A DNA stretch of 64,000 nt from Adineta vaga (taxonomy: Eukaryota > Rotifera). Below are positions 49,644-62,431 of this stretch, piece after piece. The position numbers were made by a program, and so were the translations under genes. Each line of letters starts with the position of its first letter. Position 1 is the stretch's first letter. The notes beneath the pieces were generated by a model. The model ran no database searches, was not told the DNA's origin, and saw only the letters and a list, made by a program, of their open reading frames with translations. The stretch lies in contig CP075495.1 of the NCBI GenBank assembly GCA_021613535.1, positions 3,720,001 through 3,784,000 of the forward strand, written 5' to 3'.

Positions 49644-51433
49644 ATTGGAACATACAAATTTACACTGGAGTTACATTCTTTGATTGCAATACAATATTAA
49701 TTCAATGTAGTGCTTTCATATTTCTTTCATTCTTTTTTTTGCTTTATTTTTCTGCTTTATCCTTTGAGTATTTCACTCGTGAATGCGTATAGTTCTATAG
49801 AAATAGAGAAATGTAATATCTACTTTAAGCTGTATAACAGAAAAAGGGGTTACACAAGGCTTGCTCTAGAATGTCTTAATTGTACGATTGATTTTATTGT
49901 TGCTTATGGTTTTTATGTTCAACGATTTTAACGTGACAAATAAATATTAAATTATTTTTCATATTACATAATCTCATCAGATCAGTTACTGAACAAAGAA
50001 GATTCTATGTGTGAGAATATCAATTAGGATACAACTCATATATTTCTGTCTGTTTGACTTCTATATACAAGACTTACCAATCATCCCTATCAAAGCCAAT
50101 ACTAAAATAAGAAAAGAAAAGATCATATCAGACAAGACAAAAACAAACCATTGTGAGAAGCAAAATTTAGACAATATCAATTAATATAGAATAATATTCA
50201 ATCTATATTATCGTTATCATTGCTATAATAATAAGATTTGTCGTCATCATAATTGTAATAGTTATTTATGTTATTCGAGCTTGAATTATGATAATTATTA
50301 ATATCATTATTCGATGGATATGTTTTAACTGTTAAAGTATTATCATAACTCAAGATCACAATCAGTTCTTTCTATATAATTGTTGAGAGAAATATATTAG
50401 TATCGATAACTGTCGTTTCATTGCTAGAATGAAAAATAAATACTGATCATAAGTTTTCGCTAGATGTTGATACACTTCTTAAGTTCATTAGATTTGATGT
50501 TTTGTTTCTAGTGAATGAAAAAAATAAGTTCTCAATGTACTCATATCCGTCATAATATCTATTAGAATCCATCTCGTGTCTCCATTCATGATGATCATCT
50601 AAAACCATGCTTATATCCATAAATAAAAGTACCTGATGAAAGACAAAATAAAATACTTTGTGCGAGATGTATCTAAAGTAGAGGTAACTTCATAGAATGA
50701 TGGATTATTGAGATACGTCGAATTTCAATTAAATGCATTTACTGTAGAAACACATACATATACATGTATGCATTTCAATGTAGGATACTATTTTTCTTAC
50801 TTTAGTTGTGCAGCATTATTATACAGTATCCATACAATATCTTAATTTTTGTGAGCAGATGTAAATCGAGGTAAAGCAATCAGATGATCTTCATTTGATC
50901 ATCGTAGAAATGGTGACCGATCTGACAACATTGTGTTTATTGTGCTACACATAGATTTTGTGATATATCACGTATTCTTATTGATCCTTGTACTCCTGAA
51001 CCCTTCTGTTTCTGCAATCTATTGAAAAAATCTTGATTTTTCTTTGTATTCTACCGTAATTTCATTAGTTATTCTTTATTCTAAGTTTGCTGTTCATCAA
51101 TAAATAAAGACTTAAAATACGAAATCTTATTTTAATCATCAATCGTTCATATTCGTATATAATTACATAAAACATGTACATCCTTATTCGAAATATTCAT
51201 ATACACATATTGATGTTTTTCTTTCATCGCAATATAAAAAAGAAATTGATTATAAAAAAAAAGAATGTGGCACTGATAGATAGACGAATGCAGAAGAAAA
51301 TTAAACACACGAAAACAAAAATACATTGAATCTGTTTCTTTTCTTTCTCATTCATTTCACTGTAAAGAAAGAAAAAAACCGAATAGAAAATAAGTTTTTA
51401 ATGAAAACAAAAAGTATTCGTTCTCATTTTCAA
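49644..51433. other. Intergenic region between convergent genes
   Basis: AT-rich, with AAT/TAA-type low-complexity sequence near 50200-50310. It includes 3' UTRs of the carotenoid oxygenase (AATAAA near 49940) and of the BCR-like gene. No gene is recognised. Confidence 0.5.
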
Positions 51434-54400
51434 TTATTTCAATATTTGATCTCGTCGTAGTTTCAAACAAGCAAGAACTACTTGACATTGATGCATTGAA
51501 CCTTGTAATTCTGAAGACATTTGATCAATATCCGTTGATGTTGCTGGTCCATTTGCAACTGTATTTAAACGTTGATTACTATTATCTGTGTAAATAGTTG
51601 TTAAAATTAATTTTGATGGACGCATCAATGTTGGACCAAAAACGACAGCTAGATTGTCTAAATGCATCATATTTTGCTTTGAATATTCACTAACACGTAT
51701 GAGATGATCCAATAAATAGAAGAGAATTTTTCGATTATGAGCAGGTAATAAATCGACTGTATTCAATAATGTTACACGTTGATTATCAGTATCAGTTAAT
51801 TGCATTGCATGGAGAAATTGTTTATACAATATACTACTAAATAACGGATCGGGTAATTCACGAAAGAATAATTTCAATAAATTAGCAGCAACATGAACAT
51901 TCTTTTGAGTTAACATTTCTTCAGCACGATGAGGATTTCGATCGAATTCATGACGAAGTTTTTGTAAATCAGATGCAACACAACAAACACGATAGATACC
52001 CGTTTCATTTAAACCATCACCTTCAACTATTTCAATACATTTAACAACAATACGTGGAATACCATCAATACTAAATAATAAAACGAATAATTTTTTCTAT
52101 GATAAAAATGATCAACTTACAAACCACTTGGTGTACTCATTAATTTTTCAATACTTTTACCAAATACAGCTTGACTTCTTTTCGATGGTTGACGTTTAAA
52201 TGTTCCTTCACGTTTGGAATATTTCAATGAAATTTTCACTTTTAAATCTCCAGATTGTGATTCAAGATAGATTGCTCCACTTGAAGCACACTGACAATCA
52301 TGTAATCCTGTTTCAATCTATAATCAAAAGATTTTTCAGTTTTTTTTTTCAAGAAAATCTTCTCTTCAAATTTATTATTAACTTACATCATGATGAAATT
52401 TACCAATACATACTGGTCGTTGTAAACTATTATTAGCATCTCGAGTACCTGTATCAATACGATAAATAAGTAAACGAAATGCTAATGAATATTCTAATTC
52501 GATATGAAAGACCTAAATGAAAGAAGAAATCGAATTCGATATTGTGTGTCAAAGTCAGTTATTAATTTTCGCATACTTCTCCTTTGAATTCGACTGATTC
52601 ATTTTGTTGCATGATTTGCTTTGAAGTTTGTGCGTGTGGATAAAACGTATTATATGAATCAATTTCTACAGCAACATAGAATTGATAATTTTTTTGCATT
52701 TGTTGTTGTGTAGAAGATGTTAACGGTAAAGTTTGATATTGCCTTCCAGGATTATATAAAGCCGAACCAAGTATACTATGAATTGTAATACATAATGTAC
52801 CTGAATATGTTTTACTTGTAGTTAATGTTTGAATAGTAGATGATGATTCATTTGAATTCGTATCATGTAGATTTGGTTTGATAAGATCCAATCGTTTTTG
52901 TATAATTGAATCATTTAAACGCGATGTTTGTTGATTTGTCTGTTGCATAATTGCAGAATTACGTTGAATAAGATCTTGTTTTGTTCTATCGATTAAATCA
53001 ATCCAATCTTGTCGTTGATAAGCCGATGAAAAGAGAATAATCGACGATGTTGAACGTGAAGAATTCGATAAAACAAGTTGAAGTTTCGATTGAGCTAATT
53101 GAAATTCATTTTCTTGTTTACGAATATTTTTTGATAGACGAGTTGCCTAATAAGTAAAATGAGAATCAAATTTGAAATATATTTTTTCATTTTTACTTAC
53201 ATTGGTTTTTGGTGCACGTTCTAATTCTTTATAACCTGATTTCAAACTGATTTTTAATTCATCTAGAAAATTTCATTATGTAAAAGAACTTTTTTGAAGA
53301 ATTAGACTCACTACCGGTTTCAACATTTTCATCAGACGTATCTTCCGGAACTGTCCATTGTAAATCAAGCATTGGTATGAACAACAGAAGAGTATATTTC
53401 GGGCTATAACAATCATATTATACAATGCATAAAAAAAATGTTAAGTATGTGGAAGAATCTATATATCTACTATTTCTATATAACTTATTTCATAATTAAA
53501 TATTTTGAAAAAGAAAATCTCGAGTCGATAAGGAGAATTACGAATGAAATAGATATAATTACTGTTTTTCTTCGAAAATGCTTATTTACCTTGCAAGTAA
53601 TTTTGTCTTTAAATTGCAACAAACAATCGCATCAGGATAGAGAATTAATCGACAACGATCACGATGACCTCGTGCTGACATTGTTATCACATCTTCATTT
53701 TTCAAAATAACTTTATTGATATTTTCATCTTGATTACTCTGAAATGGAACAAAAATAACTGTCAATCATTCCACTTTAAAATTGAATACATACACCATAT
53801 AATCGACATCTTTGTGCATAATTATAAAGATCATTAACACGTTCTTTCTCAACAGATTCAAATGATTGTGATGTTTGATATAAATCCTAAGCATAAGATT
53901 CATTTTGATATAAAAACAAAAAGAAGAATTCGTAATTTACTTGAACTTGAGAAAGAATTTGTAGAAATTGTTTTGGAGGAATTGATAATAAATCTATGAT
54001 GTATAAGAAAATGAAACTAAGATAATTTGTTAATTATAAATTAAATATACCTTCACTCGATAAACCATATATATTTGTTCGTTTATCTAATGATTTTCTT
54101 GTAGATGCGAAATTGATTTTAAAAAAATCACTATACACAGGAAGTGTGTCCATCTATGAAGAGAAGATTTTCATTGAAGAAAAATTAATAATACAATCAT
54201 ACTAATGTGTTAACTGTATGTGTTAAACGTTCGATTAAACTTTCGAATTGTTCATCTCGATCGTATAAATTTTCAATTTCTTGACGAACTTTTTTATGTT
54301 GTACAATTAATTGTTGCATTAATTTTTGTATATCATTTGAAACAGATATAAAACTGAACTGAAACAAAGAAGAAGAAGGAAATAAATAATAAAGAAAAAG

Positions 54401-56429
54401 CTAAAGAATTCAATACTTGTTCATCCATTTTTTTTAATTGATCACAATATGATTGTTCTTTTCTCAACCATTCTTGAACAATTCCCCAAAGAATTTGCTG
54501 TTGACGTAACTGAAATATAAAAATGAATATTATTTGATCGATTTTTCTCGAATTAATCTTATACAATTATTTGATTGTGTTGTTCTTCTTCATGTTCATG
54601 ATTGGAATCTTTTGTTGTTAATTGTTCTTCATCTTCGGGTGAGGATTCATCGAAATCACTATCCTGCTCTTCATTACTCATACCACTACGAGCTGAAAAA
54701 GTTGTTGGCATGTGTTGATCATCTAATGTTTCTTCCGAAGTATTATTTTCATTAATTTTTGCTAATGAAAATGTAGAAACTTCACCTTAACAAAGAAAAT
54801 AATAAAATATGAAGATTTTTATCGAACGAAAACGTGCTAATCAAATCTATCTTATCTTTTTTCCCTCTGAAATGATCGATCAAGACTAAGAATAAAGTGT
54901 ACGTGCATTTGAATACAAAAAAAAGGGAAAAGAAAAGAAAAATTATTTCTATCTTTCGAAGTATACTTAGTCATCCGATTCGATAGCAAGGTCAATTCAG
55001 ATCATTAATATTACCGACTAATTGTATTGAACTTTATCTATCCTAAGCTTATCTAATGAGATTCTCGACATCTTAACTTGATCGTCTAGCTTTTTTCTGT
55101 ATTCTTTTCAAGACAATATTTCCGCATGCATATATGACCGCTCTTATTGTGGGCTCTTGGTTTCATGACTTTCCTTTTTCTTCTTTCGCTTACTATCTGA
55201 TGTGAAGCGCAGCCATAGAAAAACATATATAGGAAGTAGAAAAAATAGCAAATGATAGCATGATTTATCCAATCTAGTTTTTAATCTTGTCATTCTATTT
55301 AGTTGAATAAAGAATAACCTTGACACTACAGAAGAACAGTATAGTGTCAATTGACAAATCTTACAGCGAATGATCTGATACAACTATGTAGTAAGGGGAA
55401 AGCGTTTGATTCGAAAATCAAAGAATAATTTTCCTTTTCTTAGACTTTTCAAACCTTGAAAAATGTCCGAGTAATTTAGTTTTTATTCGTTCGTTCATAC
55501 GCCTTCTCTCTTGTCTTCAAACGGTTGAATAAAAATCTTTTTTTCCTGTTTAGACGTCATCTGTTCACATCGGCACGAGTAACATGTCCGTTACGTTAAC
55601 ATTCAAGGTCAGTTCTTTCAAAGATAGCTTCGTATAATTTATGAAGCACGACATATCTAGTGCTCTTGAGATAAAACATGGAAGAGAAAAAGAAAGAAGA
55701 AAAAATCATACATAAAAGAGGGAAAATTCTATGCTAAGACAGCGAAATTGCAAAAGATGACTTACTATCTATTTGATGTTTCGAAATATATGTCGTACCA
55801 TCAAGTTCATTTGTACTACTACTATGATCTTCATTATTGTCACCATCGGAACTCTGACTAAGATCATCTGGTTCATTATTATATTCTTCATGAACAACAT
55901 CATCATCGTCGTCATGATGGAAAGCTTTTTCAACCAAATCAGTGCCTTCTGAATCAGTAAGTACAACATTTTCAGAATTTATTTTTTCAGACTCATCTGA
56001 TCGAAGATTTTCATAATAAGGAAAATCCGTTTCTAACATTTGTGATGAAGCTGTTGTTAGTGGCGGTGGTGATGGTGATGATGAAGGCATCGGATGTGGT
56101 GGGAATGGTTGCGAGGATGGCAAATCTTTAATATAAGCAACGTCTGATCGAGGATTAACACTAGGTAATCGAACATTTGTATCGTTTGAATGTGCAAACG
56201 ATTCGGTCATCGTCAAAGGCACTCGACGATTTGACTGTGATGATGATGAAACAGGTACAGGTAATATCGAATGAGATGTTTTCAAGGGTGGTAATGGCTT
56301 AGGAATATCGCAAATAACTGCATTCGGTAATTTATCTGCATCGCCTCCGTGTAATTGTGCTTGACGATCAAATAATGAAAGACCACGTGATTTAGATGCT
56401 TGTAATGCATTACTATGCGGAGCTGCCAT
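51434..56429 (-). CDS. BCR/ABR-type Rho GTPase-activating protein (DH, PH, C2, RhoGAP)
   Basis: Fourteen exons on the minus strand: 55766-56429, 54565-54785, 54417-54509, 54203-54358, 54051-54153, 53941-53993, 53794-53886, 53590-53738, 53315-53403, 53201-53262, 52577-53146, 52387-52512, 52121-52317, 51434-52070; 1070 residues from the Met at 56429. The Pro/Ser/acid-rich N-terminus leads to a divergent DH domain (about 296-440, DLLSIPPKQFLQIL helix), PH (about 450-620), C2 (about 677-835, GTLCITIHSILGSALYNPG, VAVEIDSYNTFY) and RhoGAP (about 850-1050). The RhoGAP keeps the arginine finger (GVYRVCC, about R886), LLKLFFRELPDPLF and NLAVVFGPTLMRP. The order DH-PH-C2-GAP, and REGTFKRQPSKRSQAVFGKSI before the GAP, match BCR/ABR. 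It would switch off Rac/Cdc42; GEF activity is doubtful given the divergence. A BCR kinase domain is not seen. A further upstream exon is likely (57085-57174). Confidence 0.88.
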
Positions 56430-56614
56430 TGGATCTGAAAAAAGCGAAATAAACGGAAAATGTATTGTGAAACTGTTTGTTCTTCGTTCGTTTTAATAAA
56501 CTATATCAAACGATATAAGGCATTTGATATTTTCGTTTCTTTTCTCCTTATATATGTTGACTCATATCTGTTTTTAAACATAAAAGCACACGTAAATACA
56601 AATTATATCTATGT

Positions 56615-56636
56615 ATGTATATATATATATATATAT
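56615..56636. repeat. TA microsatellite
   Basis: TA dinucleotide run after a short TATG run, within the presumed first intron of the BCR-like gene. Confidence 0.75.
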
Positions 56637-57084
56637 AATTAATTTTCTCATAAAGAAAAATGTACAGAATACAATGAGGATATACTCACGATCATCTCAT
56701 ATAATTATAGATTAGTCGATAAAAAAAAGTCTATAAACGAAAAAAAAGCACGAAAACAAGTACATTATAGAATCTAATAATGATGGTGAAGGTTTTTTAA
56801 CGAAAGAATCATAAGCAAGTGCTTTGTTGATAGATGTATATAAAACGACGTGACATGTTATGTGTGCCTCTGTCTTTCTTTCGTTCTTTTTTCTTCTTCT
56901 TCATCTACTACTACTACTACTACTTCTAAGTATAAAAACAACAGAAAAAGTAAAAGAAAAAGTAAAAGAACTACTCAACAAACTGCAGCAGAACGTGTAC
57001 ATACATATATTTATAGATTTTTAACGTCTTTTGCGTAATTTTACCGTATAAAAAAAGAAAGGAATTGATTACAAGGAAACTTAC

Positions 57085-57174
57085 AATTGACTTTGATTTG
57101 TTGTTTATAATGATACATTAAATGTTTGATTTCAAACAAATCATTGATCAAATGTTCAATTCGTTGATCATCGT
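57085..57174 (-). other. Probable upstream coding exon of the BCR-like gene (coiled coil)
   Basis: The minus-strand frame encodes DDQRIEHLINDLFEIKHLMY then HYKQQIKVN, a heptad-like helix, ends at a GTAAGT donor, and joins in phase to the acceptor at 56435 just before the Met at 56429 (giving ...VNYPMAAPHSN). BCR has an N-terminal coiled-coil oligomerisation segment, which this could represent. The acceptor and first exon are not established. The intron would be about 650 nt. Confidence 0.45.
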
Positions 57175-59281
57175 CTATTATTTGACCAAGCAAAGACGAA
57201 CAAGACGTATATGTAAGATGTTGAACACAATTGAAGAAAAAAAGACGCAAGAAAAAGAGGAAAAAAAAGAGGAATCGGTGATTGTTCTTTTCTTTTAACC
57301 CACTCTTTCTTTTCTCTTTTTCTCTTTCTCTTCACTATTATACACACGTCTATAAGCGGATCATATTCGTTTGTTCGTTCATTCTATATATCACATTGTT
57401 GTGCTACGTACATCGAGATGTATATAAAAGCATGGTTGTATAACCCTAGTAGCGTCATCATCACCATCACAATTTTTTCAATATTCAATTGAAATGTCAG
57501 AGAGTGCCAAAAAATGCTACTCGATATATATATATATATATATAAAAGAAGAAAGATCAGACGTCGAACATATTTATCAATGAAGAAGTAATAGTGATCG
57601 ATCATGTCAAACGGAAAGGCGCAAAAGATTAGGTTCAATAGTTGTATAGTGTTGTGTGTAATCACTTCAATACTATAGATATGGATCATGAAAGAAAATA
57701 AGCTATGACAAAGAGGCGTTGAAATCATTCGAATTGATAGACACAAAAAAGAAATACTTATGTAAAGATTAGAAATAAAACAGATGTCGAATACATTGAC
57801 ATTTGTTGACATAAAAAATAAAACCAGAAGTCTAGAGAATATCCTTTCTATTACATACCGTTATTCATTTACAATTGTATTTATTAACTAGGATCAACAA
57901 TTGAATAAGAAGGGACGTGAAAATGTTTATTTAAGTAAAAAACATATTAGAAAAGTTTTTTTGTTCTTGTTTTATTTTCTTACTTAAGACTATCGCTCTG
58001 AATCATCGTTGTACTACTTCTTTTCATTCAGTCGTTTACATCTTTTTCGAATGACTAATAACTCTCATATTGTTATAGAGGAATACTTTCACTGTTTTTT
58101 TTCCTTCATTTTATATCTTTTGTGATAAGATATAAATCACTCAAATCGATTCTTACTTGAATAGTAATGATAGTAGTAGTATGTCGTTTGTAATTCCTGT
58201 TCCATGTGTAGTTAATATATTGATGTTATTGAAACAGATCTCAGAACTTGCTTTTGTATCAAAAGATCAAATGATAATTGAAATGGAAAAAAAATACACC
58301 AGCTGTTGTTCTTGATATGATAATAGTGTAGGCGAAATATCGATCTGCATCATCAGATAGTATCAATGATTTCTACTAAAGATTCTCTTGATATTGAGAT
58401 GTATCAAATAACGCAATGTTGTAGATTTTGTTTACAAGAACTTGTTTGTGATAGTAATTTTAGATTAAGTACTTGTAAAATAACACAGTATGTGTGGTAA
58501 TTAATAAGAAAAAATTCCACAGATCAGATCTGATTATTACTGTAGAAAAAAAAGATTGTAAACTATAATTATCTTATAATTTATAATAAAAGTCGTATGT
58601 AAGTTCGATGTATGAATGAAATTGATCTTTTTACTAAGTACAAATTGTTTGTTTTGAAAAGTAGATCATCTATTGCGTATATGCGTAAATAAGATTTATA
58701 GGATACTCAGAATCTACCATCAATATAAATAAATAAATCGATTTACGTACTAGTTGCTAGATCTGAATTTCAAGATCAACATGACAATGAATAAGAAATC
58801 AGTATCCTTCTATAATTTGTTAGAAATGTCATTTAGTACAGTACAATGTTTAGAAAGCTAGCTATTTTTTCTACTTATTAATACAACATAAACAAAGCAA
58901 TATGATTTTGTTTTCCATGTGAATAATATAATTAAACGAGAACAATGGTTGTTGTTCCACTTGTCTTGTAGTCATTTATTTTAGTCAAATGGAATATTTC
59001 CTGTTCATTGTCATAGATCATTTCTCTTTTTTGTCTATATAAAATGCTACTATAAACTGTAACTATATGTGCTTCAGGCGTATTCATTAACAATACGTTT
59101 TTTTTCTTCTTCCTATAAATCATACATTTCTCTTTAATTAAATCGATTTGATTCAATGATTGTGATTGTACTAAATTCCGGATAAATTTATTTCTAGTAA
59201 TTAATTCTGTCAAGATGAAAATTTCACAATAGACATTACATATTCAAAGATTTTCAATAATGAAAGAAATCAGAATTGATT
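57175..59281. other. Intergenic region
   Basis: AT-rich with a TA run at 57524-57544. A weak minus-strand frame at 58932-59213 (93 residues, TTG or splice start) is somewhat protein-like but matches nothing and is not called. It otherwise holds the upstream region of the BCR-like gene. Confidence 0.45.
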
Positions 59282-60349
59282 TCATTTATATTCACAGATC
59301 AATGGATGAATCGGTGATGGTTTACTGTCAGGATAACAACATGTATATTGTGTTTCATTTAAATGATGAAATCCATTTGCAGGTGTCTGAATGAATGGTA
59401 AACCCGTATGATTTTTCAATCGTTGAAATACATCGCGCAAATCTTTTTCAACTTTTGAACCATGAAGGAAAATAAATGCTGTATGACAATAACTCGTACA
59501 TGTCAATTGTTGTGTTTCATAAGCTGTTATAAACGAAAAGTAAGGATCAATTTTACATAAGGTATGGTTCGCTTTTACTTTCCATAGAAGAACATTAATA
59601 CCTGTTTCATCATAATTAGCAGCCATGAAATGACCTTGTCGCATTAATTTAAGTGCATATTGAAAAAATGGATATGCTCGATAGTTCCACGAGAATTGTG
59701 CATGTATATAAGGAGTTTTACGATGTTTATGATTGACTCTATGTCTATTAAGAAAACCAAAATAATTTTTTGGATCATCAGGATGACGAGGTGCTAGTGG
59801 ATGTGAATATGGCCATCGATGAACAACATCAAAAAGAATATCAATATTCCAATTAACAACACTATCTGCTTCGAGATGTATACCATAATCAAGTTTGCTA
59901 TCAACAATGGCATGAATCTTACAAAAAAATATCGATGGACCACAATCCGCTCTGCGAAGTTTTCGTTTGATTAATCGAGGATATTTCTTTGTATCTATAT
60001 TAAGATCTACATCGATGCCATAAGCGATCACCGGTCGTGTTGAAAATTCATGTACAGAATCGAGAAGATTAGATAATAGAGAGAGATATCGTGGATTATT
60101 ATCAGAAAATGTAACGAAACCTTCGTTGGGTGTACTATTCAATGGTTGTCCAATAATAAGAAGTTCAGACGGATAGTCTTTCGATATAAATGACGCTCTT
60201 GGAATTGATTCTGTGGGAATACGTTTTTTCAATGTTGGAATAGCGATGACAATTTGAAATAGATAAATAGATAAAACAATACAGATAAAACCAAATAATG
60301 AAATGAATACTTTCCAAGATTTATAATGTCGATCTTCATTTGAATGCAT
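59282..60349 (-). CDS. Type II glycosyltransferase-like protein, copy A (ExD motif)
   Basis: 355 residues, one coding exon. A short cytoplasmic tail precedes a signal-anchor helix at about residues 13-36. The lumenal domain begins FVTFSDNNPRYLSLLSNLLDS, then HEFSTRPVIAYGIDVDLN, KKYPRLIKRKL and FFCKIHAIVDSKLDYGIHLE. E160-A-D162 stands where GT-A enzymes have DxD. Then come WNIDILFDV, PLAPRHPDDPKNY, HAQFSWNYRAYPFF, NYDETGINVLLWK and a Cys-rich end (CTSYCHTAF, YTCCYPDSKPSPIHPLICEY). It is a close paralogue of the gene at 61355-62431, with the same length and C-terminus. GT-A-type activity is inferred from topology and motif, and the substrate is unknown. The Asp-to-Glu change could be tolerated or damaging. 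Confidence 0.8.
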   Translation of the reverse strand: MHSNEDRHYKSWKVFISLFGFICIVLSIYLFQIVIAIPTLKKRIPTESIPRASFISKDYPSELLIIGQPLNSTPNEGFVTFSDNNPRYLSLLSNLLDSVHEFSTRPVIAYGIDVDLNIDTKKYPRLIKRKLRRADCGPSIFFCKIHAIVDSKLDYGIHLEADSVVNWNIDILFDVVHRWPYSHPLAPRHPDDPKNYFGFLNRHRVNHKHRKTPYIHAQFSWNYRAYPFFQYALKLMRQGHFMAANYDETGINVLLWKVKANHTLCKIDPYFSFITAYETQQLTCTSYCHTAFIFLHGSKVEKDLRDVFQRLKNHTGLPFIQTPANGFHHLNETQYTCCYPDSKPSPIHPLICEYK

Positions 60350-61354
60350 AATTCACTAATTAATAAAAGAAATATAGACTATACATAGAAAAAGCTTCAT
60401 ATTGTCGATTATATAACTACACGTCTCGATCAAGTAATGTCGTATCATTTTTACGCTTTCAAAATTACCAAAATTTTGAATCATGAGCGCAGATACAGAA
60501 AGGGAGATGTATGAGCCGTTACGTCCTCTTCTTTTGAATAGTGTCATTTTTTATTTATCGAATAAAAAAGAAAGGGTTCGTGTTCTCTCTGCCTTTGCAA
60601 ACTTCTTTTATCGATCTTCAAGGTAAAAGGTAAAATTTTATTCCCCGTTTTTTGAATATTTCGAATCCAAAAAGAATTTCGTAACGATATATTTCGAACG
60701 CTTTGAAAAAATGTAATTAGTTAAAATTCTTTACTCGATACGTTACCTTTTTTTTTCTTTTTCACACTGATTACTATTTTTAAACTTGATTACAAAAAAG
60801 AAAAGAACCGAAGAAATTCACACCGATATAAGTTGTTCTATTTTAGTGAAGAGAAATAGAGAAATATTAAATGGTTCAGTACATTCTAAAGTATAAATTT
60901 TTGAATCATTTCGAGAATTTATCAAAGATCAACATTAAGCAGAAAAAAGGTGAAATGCAATGAAAATAAAACCAAAGAGAACAATTTATTATGTCCATCA
61001 CCAAAGCAATCATATCGGCCGCAAATTTATAATAAAAGCATAATTATTTTCTTCTTTTTTGTTGATTTAGTAACCGTCTGATAGATTTCCTCGCGCTACA
61101 TACTCTGTTTGCATTCACATCCCGTCAAGCAAAATTCAAAGAAAAGAGCATACACACAAACGAATTATTTTTGAGTCTCTATTTACCTGAGAGTTATCTA
61201 GAAAAATAAAATCATTATAGATTAATAAAAACAAAGAAATTTTCGACTCAGTCATTGATTTCAATACAAATTTGTCTTTTAGGATTCTTCTTCGATACTT
61301 ATTCTTTGTAATTTCAATCTATAGGGAATAAAAATAATAAATCAAATTTTGATC
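60350..61354. other. Intergenic spacer between tandem paralogues
   Basis: AT-rich spacer containing the promoter/5' UTR of copy A. A TTAG acceptor-like site lies a few bases before its ATG, so a 5' UTR intron is possible. No gene is recognised. Confidence 0.45.
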
Positions 61355-62431
61355 CTAAGATTTCGGTTGTGAATATTCACAAATCAATGGATGAATCGGT
61401 GATGGTTGACTATCAGGATAACAACATGTATATTGAGTTTCATTCAAATAATGAAATCCATCTTCACGAGTTTGAACAAATGGTAATCCTCGTAGTTTTT
61501 TCAATCGTTTCAGTATATGATAAGCATCAGATGCTTTTTTGGAACCATGCATAATCATAAAAGCCGTATGACAATATTCTTTACATGTCTTCGATTGTGT
61601 TTCATAATCGGATATGAACGAAGCATATGGATCGATTTTACATAATGTATGGTTTACTCGAGCTTTCCATAGAAGAATATTGACGGCTGTTTCATCAAAG
61701 TTTGCACCTACGAAATTTCCTTCACGCATTAATCGAAGTGTACGATTAAAAAATGGATATGCTCGATAATTCCACGAGAATTGTGCATGTATATAAGGTG
61801 TAATTCGAGTTTTAATATCGACATCAAACGTTTTCAGAAATGTTTTATAATTTTTTGGATCATCAGGATGACGAGGTGCAAGTGGAAATGGATGAGGCCA
61901 ACGACGCACAACATCAAAGAGAAGATCAATATTCCAATTAACAACACTATCAGCATCAATTTGTACACCATAATCAAGTTTACTTTCAATAATGGCATGA
62001 ATCTTACAGAAAAATATCGATTCACCACAATCTGATCTATTTAAACGTCGTTGAATTAGTCGGGGATATTTCTTTGTGTCAAAATTGAGATCAATATTAA
62101 ATCCATAAGCAATAACAGGTCGAGTAGAAAAATGATGAATAGATATTAGAAGTTGAGCTAACAAATCACGATAATTTTCACTGTTATCAATATACGTAAC
62201 AAAGGCTTCCTTTGGCATATCATCTAATATTTGATTTTCATCCGGTGATTTAGCTTTGGTATCAGGCCATGCTGTGGCGTGTGTTAACGATCGATTTATT
62301 AGTAAATCTTGTGTAGGATAAATCTTTGATTGGGAAAACATGACTGATTTCATATAGATACAAATGAATGTTACTAATAGCAAACAAACGCCAATCCATA
62401 GTCCGATTTTGTACGCTTGTTTATCAGACAT
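61355..62431 (-). CDS. Type II glycosyltransferase-like protein, copy B (DxD motif)
   Basis: 358 residues from the Met at 62431. An earlier in-frame Met at 62467 is disfavoured because TTTCTATTTTTTTAG, a good splice acceptor, lies between it and 62431, implying a 5' UTR intron. The signal-anchor helix is at about residues 9-30. The lumenal domain parallels copy A throughout (HHFSTRPVIAYGFNIDLN, KKYPRLIQRRLNRSDCGESI, KLDYGVQ, WNIDLLFDVVRRWP, HAQFSWNYRAYPFF, YTCCYPDSQPSPIHPLICEY). D159-A-D161 forms a canonical DxD for metal and nucleotide-sugar binding. N-glycosylation sequons are present (NRS, NHT, NET). It is a Golgi-type enzyme by inference; the sugar and acceptor are unknown. Confidence 0.82.
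   Translation of the reverse strand: MSDKQAYKIGLWIGVCLLLVTFICIYMKSVMFSQSKIYPTQDLLINRSLTHATAWPDTKAKSPDENQILDDMPKEAFVTYIDNSENYRDLLAQLLISIHHFSTRPVIAYGFNIDLNFDTKKYPRLIQRRLNRSDCGESIFFCKIHAIIESKLDYGVQIDADSVVNWNIDLLFDVVRRWPHPFPLAPRHPDDPKNYKTFLKTFDVDIKTRITPYIHAQFSWNYRAYPFFNRTLRLMREGNFVGANFDETAVNILLWKARVNHTLCKIDPYASFISDYETQSKTCKEYCHTAFMIMHGSKKASDAYHILKRLKKLRGLPFVQTREDGFHYLNETQYTCCYPDSQPSPIHPLICEYSQPKS

Noticed and set aside
58932-59213. Minus-strand 93-residue frame
   Set aside because: Begins with TTG or an unproven splice acceptor, matches no family and has no identifiable upstream exon.
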